64,000 bases of DNA. Source: Gemmata sp051859125. GTDB lineage: Bacteria > Planctomycetota > Planctomycetia > Gemmatales > Gemmataceae. A model generated the notes under the pieces. That model was given only the letters and a program-made list of their open reading frames with translations. It ran no database searches and was not told the DNA's origin. Each line of letters starts with the position of its first letter. Within the stretch, counting starts at the first letter, position 1. The stretch spans positions 62,001-126,000 of the forward strand of contig NZ_JBHYGG010000001.1 of NCBI RefSeq assembly GCF_051859125.1. The letters run 5' to 3'. Shown here one piece after another: positions 63,246 through 64,000 of this stretch. Position numbers and translations under genes: made by a program.

Positions 63246-64000
63246 CTACAGGGTCCGCACGGGCACGCCCAACCAGCCCTGCCACTGGTACACGAGGTGG
63301 ACCAGCATGCAGGAGGCGAACACCAGCACGACAACGCTGCCCGCGATGGTGACGATCAGGCGGCGGCGGAACACCCGCGTGTACATGAGCACCAACTTGA
63401 TGTCGAGCATCGGCCCGAGTACCAGGAACGCGGTCTTTGCGGAAATGTGCATGTTCGTGAAGCTCGCGGCGACGAACGCATCGGCCTCGCTGCACAGGCA
63501 CATCAGGAACGCGAGGCCCATCATCGCCGGGATGGCCAGGAACGGGTGGTCCCGCGACAGCGCCTCGACCTCGCTCGACGGGAGGAACAACTTGGCGGTC
63601 GCGGCCAGGACCGCCCCGAGCGTCAGGAACAGCGTGATGTCCACGAAGTCGTGCATGCTCGTCGCCGAGATGTTCGACAGCCGCTGCCCCATGGTTCGCC
63701 TGGCCGGGGCGGGGGCGCCCTCCGAGTCGTCGGCCGCGGGAGCGGCCTCCCGCGGCATCGCGACGCTCGTGAGCAGAGCGTTCCCGTACTTGAGGTACTG
63801 GACGTGAACGATCAACGCGGTCGTGCAGGCGACCAGGAACGCGAGGCCGACGCGGAGGCCGACCATCTCGTCCTCGATGTTGTGGTTCTTGAACGCGGCC
63901 CAGGTGCTGAAGATTACCACGACGTTGATGATCGGCCCGGCGAGCATGTACGCGATGCAGCACGACAGCGGCAGGCCCTTCCGCAGGAGCCGCCGCATGA
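63246..64000 (-). CDS. Permease, DUF318/ArsP-like (5' end outside window)
   Basis: At least 251 residues; the start lies beyond the window end. Several hydrophobic helices are seen, with KGLPLSCCIAYMLAGPIINVVVIFSTW early, a polar loop (about APAADDSEGAPAPARRTMG), then FLTLGAVLAATAKLFL and LMCLCSEADAFVAASFTN. The CSEADAFVAASF segment is typical of this permease family, which in some bacteria exports organic arsenicals or other metals. It is one operon with the DUF1980 protein. Confidence 0.88.
   Translation of the reverse strand, partial: MRRLLRKGLPLSCCIAYMLAGPIINVVVIFSTWAAFKNHNIEDEMVGLRVGLAFLVACTTALIVHVQYLKYGNALLTSVAMPREAAPAADDSEGAPAPARRTMGQRLSNISATSMHDFVDITLFLTLGAVLAATAKLFLPSSEVEALSRDHPFLAIPAMMGLAFLMCLCSEADAFVAASFTNMHISAKTAFLVLGPMLDIKLVLMYTRVFRRRLIVTIAGSVVVLVFASCMLVHLVYQWQGWLGVPVRTL

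Overview
This is about 64 kb of high-GC chromosomal DNA, almost certainly from a planctomycete of the Gemmata group (Gemmataceae). The marks of that group are a DUF1559 prepilin-like protein (46627-47676), an ECF sigma factor carrying a membrane segment and a long C-terminal extension (43817-46519), a Ser/Thr kinase with DLG in place of DFG, DUF1573 and DUF4340 proteins, frequent GTG starts, and many long foldback repeats between genes. Lipid A genes (lpxD, lpxI and an LpxH-like phosphoesterase) imply an outer membrane. I see no rRNA, tRNA, CRISPR array or prophage. One IS630-type element is present.

Layout. 1-6554: the end of a GldG-like ABC-auxiliary gene and a 1440-residue DUF4340 repeat protein. 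6584-12244: an ornithine cyclodeaminase family enzyme, then gamma-glutamyltransferase and MetF on the minus strand, then a secreted ceramidase-domain protein. 12396-15833: a very large protein of unknown function. 16316-24413: LpxH-like phosphatase, MFS transporter, small secreted protein, Rad52-like annealing protein, phosphohexomutase, MnmG. 25172-27527: an HTH-receiver protein and an HDOD-histidine kinase that look like a two-component pair. 27715-33222: ComF, DUF1573 and pyruvate carboxylase. 33284-42264 (minus): a subtilase-fold protein without its catalytic residues, a catalytic/non-catalytic M16 peptidase pair with a 45-residue membrane protein between them, an acetyltransferase, a membrane Ser/Thr kinase and CutC. 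42514-48095: small lipoprotein, DJ-1/PfpI protein, sigma factor, DUF1559 protein, lipoprotein. 48298-52811: a TolC/MFS/HlyD tripartite efflux set split over two strands. 52897-53949: IS630. 53993-57382: small exported or membrane proteins and a Tat-exported sugar-phosphate-isomerase-like protein. 57570-62153: lpxD-lpxI, a GH10-like protein and an EamA transporter. 62168-64000 (minus): a DUF1980 protein with its permease partner, cut by the window end.

The lpxD-lpxI pair, the M16 pair, the HTH-receiver/kinase pair, the HlyD-MFS overlap and the DUF1980-permease pair look like real functional units. Most other neighbours look unrelated.

The points most worth following are: short tandem repeats inserted in frame inside two conserved enzymes (mnmG and pyc); enzyme-fold proteins that have lost catalytic residues (subtilase, M16, GH10); an imperfect dyad in front of the Rad52-like gene; a possible pseudoknot in front of the kinase gene; two stem-loops that share the same loop core; and foldbacks that sit at several convergent gene junctions.
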